Below are positions 34,370 to 45,595 of a DNA stretch of 64,000 nucleotides, in pieces. Positions within the stretch are counted from its first letter, which is position 1. Every line of letters begins with the position of its first letter. The stretch comes from Oreohelix idahoensis (lineage: Eukaryota; Mollusca; Gastropoda; Stylommatophora; Oreohelicidae). A program made the position numbers and the translations under genes. The stretch is from positions 1-64,000 of the forward strand of contig JAMPIV010019860.1 of NCBI GenBank assembly GCA_024509875.1, in the 5' to 3' direction. The notes under the pieces are model-generated. The model saw only the letters and a program-made list of their open reading frames with translations. It was not told the DNA's origin and ran no database searches.

Positions 34370-35781
34370 GATATGTCATGTAAACATCAGTATTATTCAA
34401 CATAATCCCCATCAACTTGTACGACTTTATGCCAGCGCGATACAAGTGCATGTATTCCTAGCCCGTACCAGATTTTGTCTTGATCATGTAGCCATTTCTT
34501 CGCTGCATGAATCACTCCTTCATCATCTTCAAACCTTGTCCCACGGAGTGCATCTTTAAGTGGACCAAATAGATGAAAATCAGAGGGTGCCCAAATTGGG
34601 TTCTATAGGGTGGATGGGGTAGCACAGTCCAACCCAATTTGGAGTTTGCTTCCCGTGTTGCCAGACTTGTATGAGGGCGCGCATTGTCGTGAAGGAGAAG
34701 CAGGTCTGCTGGATTCTTGTGTGGCCGAACTCTGCGAAAACGTTGATTGAGTTTTTTCAATGTCTTAATGTAAGCTTGCGAATTGATTGTCTCTCCTCTT
34801 GGCATCTTCTTCTTCTTCTTCGTTCGCCCTAAAAAGGACGGTGGTTGCGTTGTGTCTGTTTACAACGTAGCTGCGATATCTGCACCTTTCGGTCGACACA
34901 TCCGACTTCTGCACGGCATTTTTAAGGACCGGGTTTGCCTTCCCATTGCGATCCGTGCTCGCTCAGCCAGCCTGCATTGCTGCATACTGTTTCCAGGACC
35001 ACCACGTGGAGGTGGAGCACGGTCTTGACCAGCTCTGGTTTGCTGGTCCTGACGCCGGCAGTCAAGCTATGAGTCGCTGACTGCGGTCTCTATTGCTGCG
35101 TCTTGAGGTCCCTCCTCTTGGCATAACGTCCACAAGAATTACACCTTCAATGTCCCAAAAGACAGTGATCATGACCTTTCCAGCTGAAGGAATTGTCTTG
35201 AATTTCTTTCTTCTTGGTGATTGCGGATGATACCACTCCATTGACTTTCTTTTTGTCTCAGGTTCAAAATGATGTGCCCAGGTTTCGTCACCTGTAACGA
35301 TCTTAGCCAAAAAGTTCTCTCCATCAGCATTGAAACGCTCCAACAATTCAGAAGAAATTGCTTTCCTTTGCAATCGGTGGTCATTTGTGAGACTTCGAGG
35401 AACCCATCTTGTGCAAACCTTAGAAAATCCGAGAGTTTTTATAACTGCATTTGCACTACCAATGCTGACTGACAGCTGTAAGGCCAATTGTTGAGTAGTG
35501 ATTTGCTTATCAGTAAGAATAATGCCCTCAGCGCATTTCAACATTTCTGCGTTGGTGGCTGTGGCAGGACGTCCACAGCGCGGCCGATCAAGCAGCTCCG
35601 TATCTCCACTTCCTGATTCTTTGATTCTCTGAACCCAGCAACTGACTGTACTCCTGTCGACTGCAAAACTTCCATACACATCACATAGATGCTTGTGAAT
35701 ATTCACAACAGTTTCCTTCTCTGCAACGAGAAATTCTCTCACAATTCGCTGTTTATAATGCAAGTTGCTAACACGCTCCAT
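34370..35781 (-). pseudogene. Mariner transposase, split by a SINE and frameshifted
   Basis: The ATG at 35781 opens MERVSNLHYKQRIVREF. A helix-turn-helix region follows (DRSTVSCWVQRIKE; GRPATATNAEML). The catalytic core shows VTGDETWAHHFEPETK (first D) and VFWDIEGVILVDVMPRG. SINE-C at 34806-35112 then interrupts, and the frame resumes with INSQAYIKTLKK and LLLHDNARPHTS (second D). The third-aspartate region (APSDFHLFGPLK) is present but in another frame, after an indel near 34600. The spacing fits a DD34D mariner transposase, inactive here. Confidence 0.9.
34806..35112 (-). mobile_element. SINE-C with (GAA)n tail in the mariner
   Basis: A 307-bp insertion is flanked by TCCTCTTGGCAT at 34794-34805 and 35113-35124, a 12-bp duplication of mariner codons (ATGCCAAGAGGA on the coding strand). 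On the minus strand it ends in GAA repeats (34806-34820 side). TGGTCAAGACC on the minus strand is a weak B-box match. The A-rich/GAA tail resembles the tail of LINE-A, a possible mobilising partner. Confidence 0.7.
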
Positions 35782-35943
35782 TTCAACGGTTTAGGGCAGC
35801 CGTATTATTTGGCCGGTTGCGGTGTAATTTGGTGCAGACAATTGGCACATGCCATATTTGAAGTGTGCAAAATTTCATGCTTCTATCTTCATTATTAGTT
35901 GAGAAAAACGATGTAGTGCATTACTTTCTGAACGCCCCTCGTA

Positions 35944-36116
35944 TTCTAAAATAAATCTTATTTATTCACATGTAATTCATAAAATGTATTACATATACTT
36001 TTACTGTTTATGTCCAGTATGTAGGTGTGGTCTTTTTGTGGTGTATATTCTTAGCCCATCACTGAAGAAAATCCCATGCAGGAAACTTTACTTTTGTAGA
36101 GTTTTTTCTGTATTAA
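35944..36116. other. No gene seen
   Basis: Continuation of the mariner's target sequence; AATAAA at 35949-35954 is the candidate polyadenylation signal of the exon at 34099. Confidence 0.35.
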
Positions 36117-36454
36117 TTTCCCTCAACTCCCCAAGGTTCATAGACCTTCAACAACCTCATGCCAAGTTCTCCTATCATGTGTCATTATCTCACTTTCTTT
36201 CTACGTGTTCTTCATCATTTTCACCTCTGAGAGTTCTCTTCTCCTTGCTTCTTGGTCTAACTGCTTCTCTTACCCTGGGGGTTCCAGAACAAGGACCACC
36301 TTGTAATGCTATCAGCAGGTTTTCTCAATGTGTGTCATATCCATTGCCATTGTCTTCTTCTCATCTTTTGTTCTCTGGCTCTAGTCTGGATCTTGTCATC
36401 ATTTCCACATCGGTGACCTTGTCATACCATTTTAATCCTTTTAATAGCAAGCAG

Positions 36455-36632
36455 ACTTCGACTGAATAACTTGAATGGCTCCTGCACATAAATCCCATGT
36501 GGATGGGAAGGAGCAAAGCTCCTGACCGGGTTGGAAGGACAGTCCACTGACCCCCCAGCCTCGCAATGACATGTCATTGGGCCAAAAGAGCTGGAAAGCT
36601 CGAGTGCCGCTGGTTAGAGGGAAAAAAAAATG
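36455..36632 (+). mobile_element. 5'-truncated SINE-A
   Basis: Matches the 3' two-thirds of SINE-A (GGCTCCTGCACATAAATCCC to GCCGCTGGTTAGAG, then a short A tail). GCAAGCAG flanks it at 36447-36454 and 36633-36640. The tRNA-like head is absent, showing LINE-type 5' truncation. Confidence 0.82.
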
Positions 36633-37329
36633 GCAAGCAGCCATTTGACATTTGAGTTGAAGATTCTTATTTTTGTGTTGGCCTGATTTCTCTTAATCAT
36701 TACATATTTCACAATGCAATGAAAGCCCCTCTAGCTTTTTTGTATTCTTATTTTGATATCATTGTCATTCCCTCCAACTTTATGTATATTGCTGCCAAGA
36801 TATGTGTATGATTCTACATGCTGTAGTGGTGTTTCTTCGAGTTCAGCCTTGTTATCATTTCCTGCATTTATACTCTCGTTGAGTATTTTCGTGCTTGTTC
36901 ATCTTTCAGTTGCTTGTCTGTGGCCTCTTAAATCTCTTGAGGATGATCCTATTTAATACTTGTCCTGGCATTCATAGTAACATTGTTCCTCTGTAATTTG
37001 TGCACTCTTGTAAATTTCCCTTCTTAGGCAACTTGACCACACATTCTTCCTTCCATTCTGCTAGTATTTCTTCCCTCTCCCAGACTTTACCAGGTGATTT
37101 ATATAAAATGTCTGCAGCAGTGTCAATATTTCCTTTGATGGTCTTTGCTTGAATGCCATCTAGACCAGCTGCTTTTCCATCTCTTAGAAGCTTTCTTTAT
37201 TTCTTCCTTATTTGGTCATTCACAGTTGATTTGTAACTTCTGATATACTGGCTGGATTTCTGTAGGATTTGGTGGAGCTGGTATACTGAGAAAATCTTCA
37301 AATGTTATGTTCACCTCTTCATTCACTAT

Positions 37330-38380
37330 TTAAGTTTGCTATGCTAGGCCGTTTTCTCAGAAAACGGTTGGCAACCTGTTGGGTTATCCTTTTAAGGTAA
37401 TCATTCTTACGCTGGTTCGTAGTAAAGGTCCTTGCATCTTAAGTTCTGAGCTGTGGTCATTTTGCGCTGGACTGCGCATGACTGGTCTTGCTTCTTGGTC
37501 GATCGATTTCCGCCCACCAGTCAGTGAGCGATTTTGAATAGCTAGAAAGATGCCTCGCTGAGAGGGGATCTCCGCTATTTTTTTGTTCTGTCAGGAATGT
37601 GAAGTCCTCTTAATGGATATTTCGTTTATTCGAGATAATACCTCTAGTGTATTTCCACATGCCGGGAGGCGTAATATTTCTGTGTATTTCCTGAAGGCAA
37701 GGTAAATTAACTTTTCATTAACTCTATCGATTTTTGGTCGTGAGCGATTTTTGATTCATAGCCTGTCTTCGAAAGGCGTCGTCACGAGATGTTTTCCCAG
37801 CTCACATGTCGCTGTATTGTACTGCATCGGTTGATGCATGTCCCAAGGACCATTACTTGCTACTTTGTTACATGAACTAGGTTTGGAAAACCTTTGTTAT
37901 CTAGAGGATATTTTTGAGGACATTATTTATACTTCGGCAGACGTGCCTGTCTTGCTGAAGTCAGATTAAGGAGAGTGAACTGATCTCATACATCTGGTTA
38001 TCTTCTGGCTAAGATAGAAAGGGATGGAGAATTTTCCCGACTACATTACAGCCTTATAATGTATTGACATGCCTGTGAATCACCTTTATTATGATGCTGT
38101 CTACCGTCCATTGCTATACTGACATTGTTGCTGTGATAATGACTGTCTGATGTACCTACATATTCGCGTATACATTTTGTCACTGTGGCGTCCACAATAA
38201 ATGATACAGAAAAACGTCACTAGCTGTTACAAGCATCATTGACTTTATACGTCGTGAGTTAACTGACGTCTTTGTATGGATTGCCCTGTTTTTGTATGAT
38301 CATTGTTTGACTGTACATCATCTACACACTTCACAAAACCAGACCACGGGCACCATCACTCACCTCATGGTGCACGCGTC
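37330..38380 (+). repeat. 5' LTR of the Gmr1-like element, 5'-truncated
   Basis: Starts TTAAGTTTGCTATGC, which lies 135 bases inside the 3' LTR. It is shared with the 3' copy through AAGATAGA at 38011-38018. Its right end is not visible in the 3' copy. A plausible end is near 38380-38425, where TTTGGCGGCC and TTTGGTGGCC could start a primer-binding site; I could not choose between them. Confidence 0.7.
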
Positions 38381-38425
38381 ATTTGGCGGCCAATTACTCA
38401 ATCATAATATAAATTGGGCGTCATC

Positions 38426-39863
38426 ATTTGGTGGCCATAAGCTGGTTTGATCTGGTACCAGCAAACACGGGGTCCCTTACCCACTTCATTTTCAACAAGA
38501 ATTCATCAGCATCCTTCAAGAAATTAACATTCTTCAAGACAGTCAACATCTTCAAAATTTTCAAAGTACTCGGCGTTGCCCGGTAAATGTCAAAATTGCA
38601 ATTTTTGACTGAAACAGAAATTTGACAGTACCCGGCGTTGTTACATGTTGCCGGATAACTCGGACTGCTGTTTTCTTTTACGCAAGTCAAGCAAGTTGCT
38701 GCTGTCAAGGTTCCAGTGCTGTCGTTTTTTGTGAAGGTCAAGTGCCGGTTGAAACGGGTTGTTTTCTGAAGAAGGCCAAGTACCGATTTCCATCAACTTA
38801 CTTTTGGATAAGAGGGTCAAGTGCCGAAACAACTCAACATACAGTATTTCAGAAGCTCTAGTACCATCGTGTTAGCAGTGGAAGCAGTTCAGATGTGCCA
38901 TCATCGTTGGAGCTTCGCTCTTTAGGACGTTGATTGACATCCGTTTTTTCTGCTGTTCTACGATTGGAAGCCTATAAGTTAAGTGGCCTGTTTGTACGTA
39001 AACTGTGCCCTTATACTTCTGCTGAGTCTTCTGTGTATCATCTCATTCTATTGTTATATGTTATTCGTATATTTATATGTTTATATTTCAGCGGGTTCTC
39101 GGTTGGGTGGTGTCTCCCTTAGATCATGCCACGTCATAGAGGTCGTCTATTGTGAGCGTTTTCTGTAGGGTGAGCAAATTTCCGATACTGGAATTTGCTA
39201 AGCGACTTCTGTTGCTATTTATGTTAGTTGTGATGACATGTATTAATATTGTTTTCGTTATTATTTCGCATTCTTTAGTTTTGTTTTGATTTGTTTGTAT
39301 TTGTTAGCCTACTCTTGACTATAGTTTAGTTTCATACAACATTTTTGTTTATACACTGTGGTGTCATGTATTTTGTTTAATTCTATCGCAGATATCGTCA
39401 CATTTTTTGTGATATTTCATTAATTTCTGCTTTATTTTTAGTTGATTTCTGCGAACGTTTTTGTATTGTTGCTGATCTTTGTTATTGTTTACATTGTTAT
39501 TGTTTACATTGTTTGCATTGTTTACATTTTCAATGTTTACATTCTGCATGTGTTTACATAGTCATTGTTTACAGTTATAGTAATTAGTTAATGGGCTATG
39601 CTAATGCACTGTTACTACTACACTGATGATAAATGAATGATGAATAGTGTCGTGCACTATTGAATGAGAAGTGCACTTATGATCAAGAATTGAGTGTTGA
39701 TATTTCATATACAAGTTCTTTGATTGGAGACTTGTTTCCCACAGAGACTGGGATAATATAATGTGATGTGAATATACAAGTGCTTAATTAAGACTTGTTA
39801 CACTTAGGTTTGAAATAAATTAGTTAATTATTTCAGGTTTTTGAACTCATATTATTACTCATC
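38426..39863 (+). other. Untranslated leader of the Gmr1-like element
   Basis: About 1.4 kb between the presumed LTR end and the gag start. Short frames here are not protein-like. Repeated CCCGGCGTTG and AAGTGCCG-type motifs near 38575-38840 may fold, but I cannot assign a packaging or ribosome-entry role. Confidence 0.4.
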
Positions 39864-42800
39864 ATGTCTACATTTGAGCACTTTATTGAGCAGGGTAAAT
39901 TGCTTGGGAAGACTGGTGATAAGTTAGAAGAATTTGCAACTGCTCGATATGATAAAGCAATGGAAGCTGAACAAAAGAAACTGCAGATGCAGGTGGATGA
40001 AAAAAGATTCCAAATGGAAATGGAAAAACAAAAAAGGGAATCAGAAGCTGAGGAAAGAAAACTCCAGCTAGAGGCTGAAAATAAAAATGAAAAAAAGACT
40101 TGAAAAAAGAAGCTGAGAATAAAAGACTTGAAAAAGAAGCTGAGAATAAAAGACTTGAAAAAGAAGCTGAGAATAAAAGACTTGAAAAAGAGGCTGAGAA
40201 TAAAAGACTTGAGAAAGAAGCTGAAAGACTTCAAATAGAGGCTCAGGCTGAGGAAAGAAGATTACAGAGAGAGTCTGATGAGAGGAAAGAGAAAGCAAAA
40301 ATGGAACATGAAGAAAAGGTCTTAGCTTTAGAGTTGGAAAAATTGAAATTGATGAACATGAGTAATGGTAATGATTCAAACAAGGGTTCATCTTCTGGTA
40401 AGGCTAATAATGATACTTTTAAGATTAAGTTACCAACATTTAGTCCTTCCAGTGATGACATAATGTTCTATCTGGACAGATTTGAACAAGCATGTACAGC
40501 TCATAACATAGACAAAGCAAAATATGTTTATCAGTTATCAGGGATACTGACAGGTAAAGCTCTAAGTATATTAAATATGGTGGATGAACCTGACAAGAAC
40601 AATTATGAGGTTGTCAGGGCCGCTTTGTTAAAGAAATATCAGCTTAACGAAGACGGCTATCGTCTACAATTTAAAAACATGGTACCTGAAAATGGAGTTG
40701 AATTCTCCGAGTTTATTGCAAGAATACGCATTACTTTCTCACGATGGGTTGAACTATCTAAGACGGAAAAAACTTATGAAGGACTTATGGACTTAATACT
40801 TAGAGACAAAGTCATGTCGTCTGTCAATGAGTCTTTCCTTGCTTTCCTTCATGAACGTAAACCTAAAACAATAAAAGAAATGGAAGATTTCTGTTGCCAA
40901 TATGTAACTGCGCACCCACACATAACCATGGGTAACTCTAAGGTGAAAGAAGGTTTACCAGTTGCTTCGGCAGCACCGTATGGTCAAAACTTTGCTCGTA
41001 GATCCCAACAAAATTTTGATAGAAAGGGCAGCGGTAATTTCTGTCAAAATCATGGAAATCAATTTCATGGTGATTCTTCTTCGAAGAATTGGAGACAACC
41101 TGATAGTACTCGTTACTATCACCCTAATAATTATAGGCATTTCAAAAGAGGATATGGTAATAGAGGTTATTCCTGCCGAAGACCTCAAAACCAAACAAAT
41201 AGATGTTCGCATCAATGTGAACATGATAGTAATCGTGGAAACTGGAATTCGAATCATGATAACAATTACAATAGAGACAATAATAACTGCAGAGATAATA
41301 ATAACTCTGATAACTTCAGAGGTAATAATAGTCGCGGTAGGTCTCAACACAAAAAAAAGAGATATCAGCAGGCTAATTCTGTACAACAGGAAACTGAGGG
41401 AGCCTGTAATCATGTTGTTGATAATAAAAACTTTGACGCTGTCACTGGTTCTACTTTTGACTTTGAGAGAGCAAACAAATGCCCCCAATGCAGTACTTTA
41501 TTCGAACCGGGTACCATAACTACTTTGAGTTGTGGTCACCCTCTTCCCGCTCTTCCTGCTGCTGTTGCGCATGACGGGAGGGGTTCTTTAATCCTACATA
41601 AGGGTCTTGTTAATGATACTCCGGTCTCACTACTTTTCGATTCCGGATGCACCACTATTGGTGTTAGACAATCGCTTGTAGATCCATCTTGTGCTACAGG
41701 AAAGGTTATTAAATGTGTCACATTTGGCGGCACTCTAGAAAAATATCCTACTGCTGTAATTCGCATTGCCACTCCTTTCTTTACTGGAGATGTGCATGCT
41801 TGTCTCTTACCTAATCCTATTGCGGACCTTATTATTGGTCGTATTCACGGAGTTAGGGAGTGTACCCCACAGCAGATTGCTGCTTGGGAAGATAATAACA
41901 TGCAAGCTACAAATGCAGTGGTTACAAGAGCACAAGCTCTACAAACACCCGAAACTTCACTGAATAGTGATAATGAAGTTGATAGCCAAGATAGTCACTT
42001 AGTAATCACTCGTGACTCTTTCATAAAATTGCAAGAAGAAGATCCTTCTTTAAAAAAATTCTTCATTCTTGCGAAGAAAGGTGATCCGAATCAGGATACA
42101 AATAGAAAATCTTGGATTGCAATGAGAAACGGCGTACTTGTACGTATGGTACAAGATTCGACTACGTCGGCGCATTCGCAAATTCTTGTTCCCAAGAGCA
42201 TGAGAGTGCAAATATTGCAACATGCTCATGACTCGCAATGTGCTGGACATATGGGTTTTGCCCGTACGAAGTCGAGAGTCCTTGCGGCTTTCTTTTGGCC
42301 TTTTGTCAACAAGGACATTCGTATTTACTGCCGATCATGCAAGGTATGTCAGGAGGTCAAATCTAGAGGACCACGACATGCTGCGCCTATCCAGGCTGCT
42401 GACATTCCTATTCGGCCGTTTCAGAAAATGGCCATAGATATTATTGGCCCTTTTAAGGTCAAGTCGGCCAGAGGACATCAGTTCATCCTTACATGTGTCG
42501 ATATGTGCACACGTTGGCCAGAGGCTATCCCTCTTAAGAGCATATCTACTACAGATATCGCAGATGCTCTTTGGTTGATATTTTCTCGCTTGGGGTTCCC
42601 CAGAGAAATATTGTCAGACCATGGCACTCAACTCATATCGGACACTATGTCACAGGTAATGTCTACCTTACATATTGAACGATCTCTCAGTAGTATCTAC
42701 CATCCTATGTCTAATGGGTTAGTTGAGCGTCTGAATAGAACGCTCAAGACTTTGCTTGGTAAGATAACTGAAGATCATCCTCAAGATTGGGACAGGGTTT

Positions 42801-44821
42801 TACCCGCGGCTCTCTTTGCCTATAGAGAAGTCCCTAATGAACACACAGGATTTTCTCCCTTCGAACTTGTCTTTGGCGCGCGTCCGCGCGGCCCTATGTC
42901 TTTATTACACGATCTCATCACTGCCGATGATATTAGCGATGAAACTCAATCCTCATATGAGTATGTCATTGCTCTTAGACAAAAGATCATTGAGGCATGT
43001 AAGCTAGCAACTGCTTCATCAGAAATTGCTAAAGAGAAGGCAAGGCAGTTTGCTAACAAGAATAGATGTCTACGACAACTTTGTCCAGGTGACAAAGCAT
43101 TCGTCCTACTCCCCAGTAGGGAAAATAGACTTCTTATTGCATGGAAAGGTCCGTATGCAATAGTCTCTCGGATTTCCGATGTTGACTATGTGGTCGATAT
43201 TGATGGAAAGCATAAAACTTTCCACATAAACATGCTTTCGGAATTTCACGAACGTCCGGACTATTTGCTGCCTATTTTCCAGGCAACGGATGATGCTCCT
43301 GCACCTCACGGTCATTATTCATCCCTGTCTGTCATACAGGATGAGGAATCTACCTTCTCTGATGTCAATCTTCCCCTTCCAGTGGTTCCATTACATTCCA
43401 CGGAATCTTGGAAAAACGTTTCTGTTTCTCCTAATCTTTCTGGTGACGAACATCGACAAGTCTCGTCGATGTTACAAACATTTCAGGATGTTCTCACTGA
43501 CATTCCTGGACACACAGATGTCATAGAACATGACATAATTCTTACCGACAATAATCCAATTAGGGTTAGGCCTTATCCTATCCCTATACACTTTCAGTCG
43601 CAAGTGGAAAAGGAATTGGATGAAATGATTCAATTAAATATAATTGAACCATCGACTTCACCATATTCTTCTTCCATGGTTATTGTCCGGAAGAAGGATA
43701 AGAACATACGAATTTGCGTTGATTATCGCAAATTGAATCAGGTCACAAAGTTCGATGCTGAACCGATGCCTTTGTTAGAAGATCTACTGATTAGACTTTC
43801 TAATTCTAGATTCTTCACTAAACTTGACTTGTCTAAAGGTTATTGGCAAGTGCCTTTAGCAGAGCATGCCAAACCTCTTACTGCTTTTTCTACACCTAGG
43901 GGTCTATTTCAATGGAATGTTATGCCTTTTGGTCTCATGAACGCCCCTGCCACTTTCGTTCGCATGATGCGTCGAATTCTGTCACATCGTTCGGATGTCA
44001 TCGCATACTTAGATGACATCTGTCTCTTCAGTGATACCTGGGAAGATCACTATTTAGGGTTATATGACTTACTGTCCACTCTACGTGAGAATAATTTGAC
44101 AGCAAAACCTTCTAAAGCTTTTGTTGGTTTTGGTGAAATCTCTTTCCTGGGTCATCGTGTTGGTCATGGTCTCTTGAAGACAGAAGACCACAATACTTCC
44201 AAAATACTGAACATCTCTGTTCCTAAAACGAAGAAACAAGTTAGGAGTCTCTTAGGTTTAATTCAATTTTATGGGAGATTTATTCCAAATTTATCTTCGA
44301 TCATGGCACCTCTCTCAACATTGTTGAAGAAAGGTTCGCCTAATCTGGTCCGTTGGTCTGAAGAATGCCAATCTTCACTAGACCAAATCAAGAATATATT
44401 TTCTTCTCCTCCCATCTTAAGATTACCTACTCTTGATAGGACTTTTGTTCTTCGGAGTGATGCTTCATCCACTGGGATTGGAGCAGCACTGATGCAAGAA
44501 TATGCAAATACTCTGCATCCTGTTATGTACATTTCTAGAAAACTAAATGCGGCAGAGAGGAACTACTCGGTTTTAGACCGTGAGTTGTTAGCGATGGTTT
44601 GGTCAATTCTAAAACTACAAAGATTCCTCCTGGGCGCACATTTCATTCTAGAGACTGATCAGAAAGCTCTTACAGCTATTCAGACTAAGAATTTGAAGAG
44701 TTCGAGATCCACTCGATATGCTATAGCTCTTCAACCTTTTCACTTCACGGTACGAGCTATCCGTGGTGCGGATAATGTGATGGCTGACATTTTGTCTAGA
44801 TGCCCACATGACTCCAACTAA
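39864..44821 (+). CDS. Gag-protease-integrase-RT-RNase H polyprotein, Gmr1 order
   Basis: The ATG at 39864 starts MSTFEHFIEQGKLLGKTG and a coiled coil. One indel in A-runs near 40090-40108 shifts into a 1573-codon open frame. In that frame: Gag capsid (FKIKLPTFSPSSDD near 107, to about 270), an Asn/Arg-rich stretch, a CPQC...CGH cluster near 465-485, and aspartic protease LLFDSGCTT near 511. Integrase follows: H2C2 zinc finger near 707-746, AIDIIGPF near 777, LSDHGTQL near 840, GLVERLNRTL near 875 (35-residue D-E spacing) and the GPY module WKGPYAIV. RT then has FFTKLDLSKGYWQ near 1240 and IAYLDDICLFS near 1304; RNase H has LRSDASSTGIGAAL, DRELLAMVW and ADILSRC at the end. All core motifs look intact. 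It acts in cytoplasmic particles and integrates into the nuclear genome. Confidence 0.93.
40109..40216 (+). repeat. Four 27-bp tandem repeats in gag
   Basis: The 27-base unit GAAGCTGAGAATAAAAGACT... occurs four times in frame, encoding a nine-residue coiled-coil unit (EAENKRLEK). A fifth partial unit follows. The shift between the two gag frames lies just upstream in this A-rich tract. Confidence 0.9.
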
Positions 44822-45578
44822 TACTTCTGTCCTATATTTCCATATATTACAGAGTCATAACACACCTATATTACTACAATAGATTAGCACATCTGTACTC
44901 ACTTTATATGTACACACTATCGTGCTTTGTTATCATCTTCTTCTGTTCGTTTTTTTAAGATGATAGAGGAAGACTGAGTGGTTAATATAAGGGCCGTTAG
45001 TTTACTAAACAGCCACAATTATTAATAATGTATTGTACCTTATGAAGCATATTAGTTATTAATTAGCATTATATTGCTTGTACTTTCTCAGAATGTCATT
45101 GATGAGCTGAGGACTTACCTTACTATTATCAAGCATGACGAGTTCTAGATTGTGTACTTACCCTCGGAATGCCAGAGGATATGTCCTGGATCGTCATGTA
45201 GTTTAACTTTACTATGTACTTATGTCATTACATGTCAAATAATGTACTATTTAAATTTTCCTATCAGATTTGTACATCCATTTTTAAAGACAATATTAGA
45301 TTATGCTATTTATTGATGTCTATGGTAACTTGCATACGTATATTGTGTTTACATGCTAACGTGATGTGTGTTGGTGACACCTCCCCGATGTGAATATTTT
45401 TTGAGACATATTTATTTTTCTGTTGAGGTATATCCTCACCAGACACTCTATATTTAGCCTCATGTTAGGCAATTTAATTAATTATCAGCGCATAATTCGT
45501 GCGTTTTGAGCCGCTTATCGCATGCTCTTTGATATTTAAAAAAAAAAAAAAATATGTTCCACATTTTTTTTTTTTATC
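44822..45578 (+). other. 3' untranslated region of the Gmr1-like element
   Basis: About 760 bases after the stop without a second ORF; no envelope-like or chromodomain gene is visible. Homopolymer A and T runs lie at 45537-45575. Confidence 0.5.
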
Positions 45579-45590
45579 GGGAGGAGGTGG
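45579..45590 (+). promoter_or_regulatory. Polypurine tract of the Gmr1-like element
   Basis: GGGAGGAGGTGG, five bases before TGTTGCG at 45596. It includes one T. Confidence 0.6.
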
Positions 45591-45595
45591 TGATA

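Larger units (their letters stand above)
34282..35941 (-). mobile_element. Mariner transposon with a SINE inside
   Basis: Inverted ends CGAGAGGCGTTCAGAAAGTAA (left) and the complement of TTACTTTCTGAACGCCCCTCG (right) are bounded by TA at 34280-34281 and 35942-35943. That is the Tc1/mariner target. Without the 307-bp SINE and its duplication the element is about 1.34 kb, normal for mariner. Confidence 0.92.

Noticed and set aside
40109..40216. CRISPR-like short repeats
   Set aside because: Directly adjoining 27-bp in-frame repeats without spacers inside gag, in a eukaryotic genome.
40100..44821. Ty1/copia classification from the gene order
   Set aside because: Integrase has the gypsy-type H2C2/GPY arrangement, and RT and RNase H motifs (LDLSKGYWQ, YLDD, LRSDAS) are Ty3/gypsy-like; only the order is copia-like.
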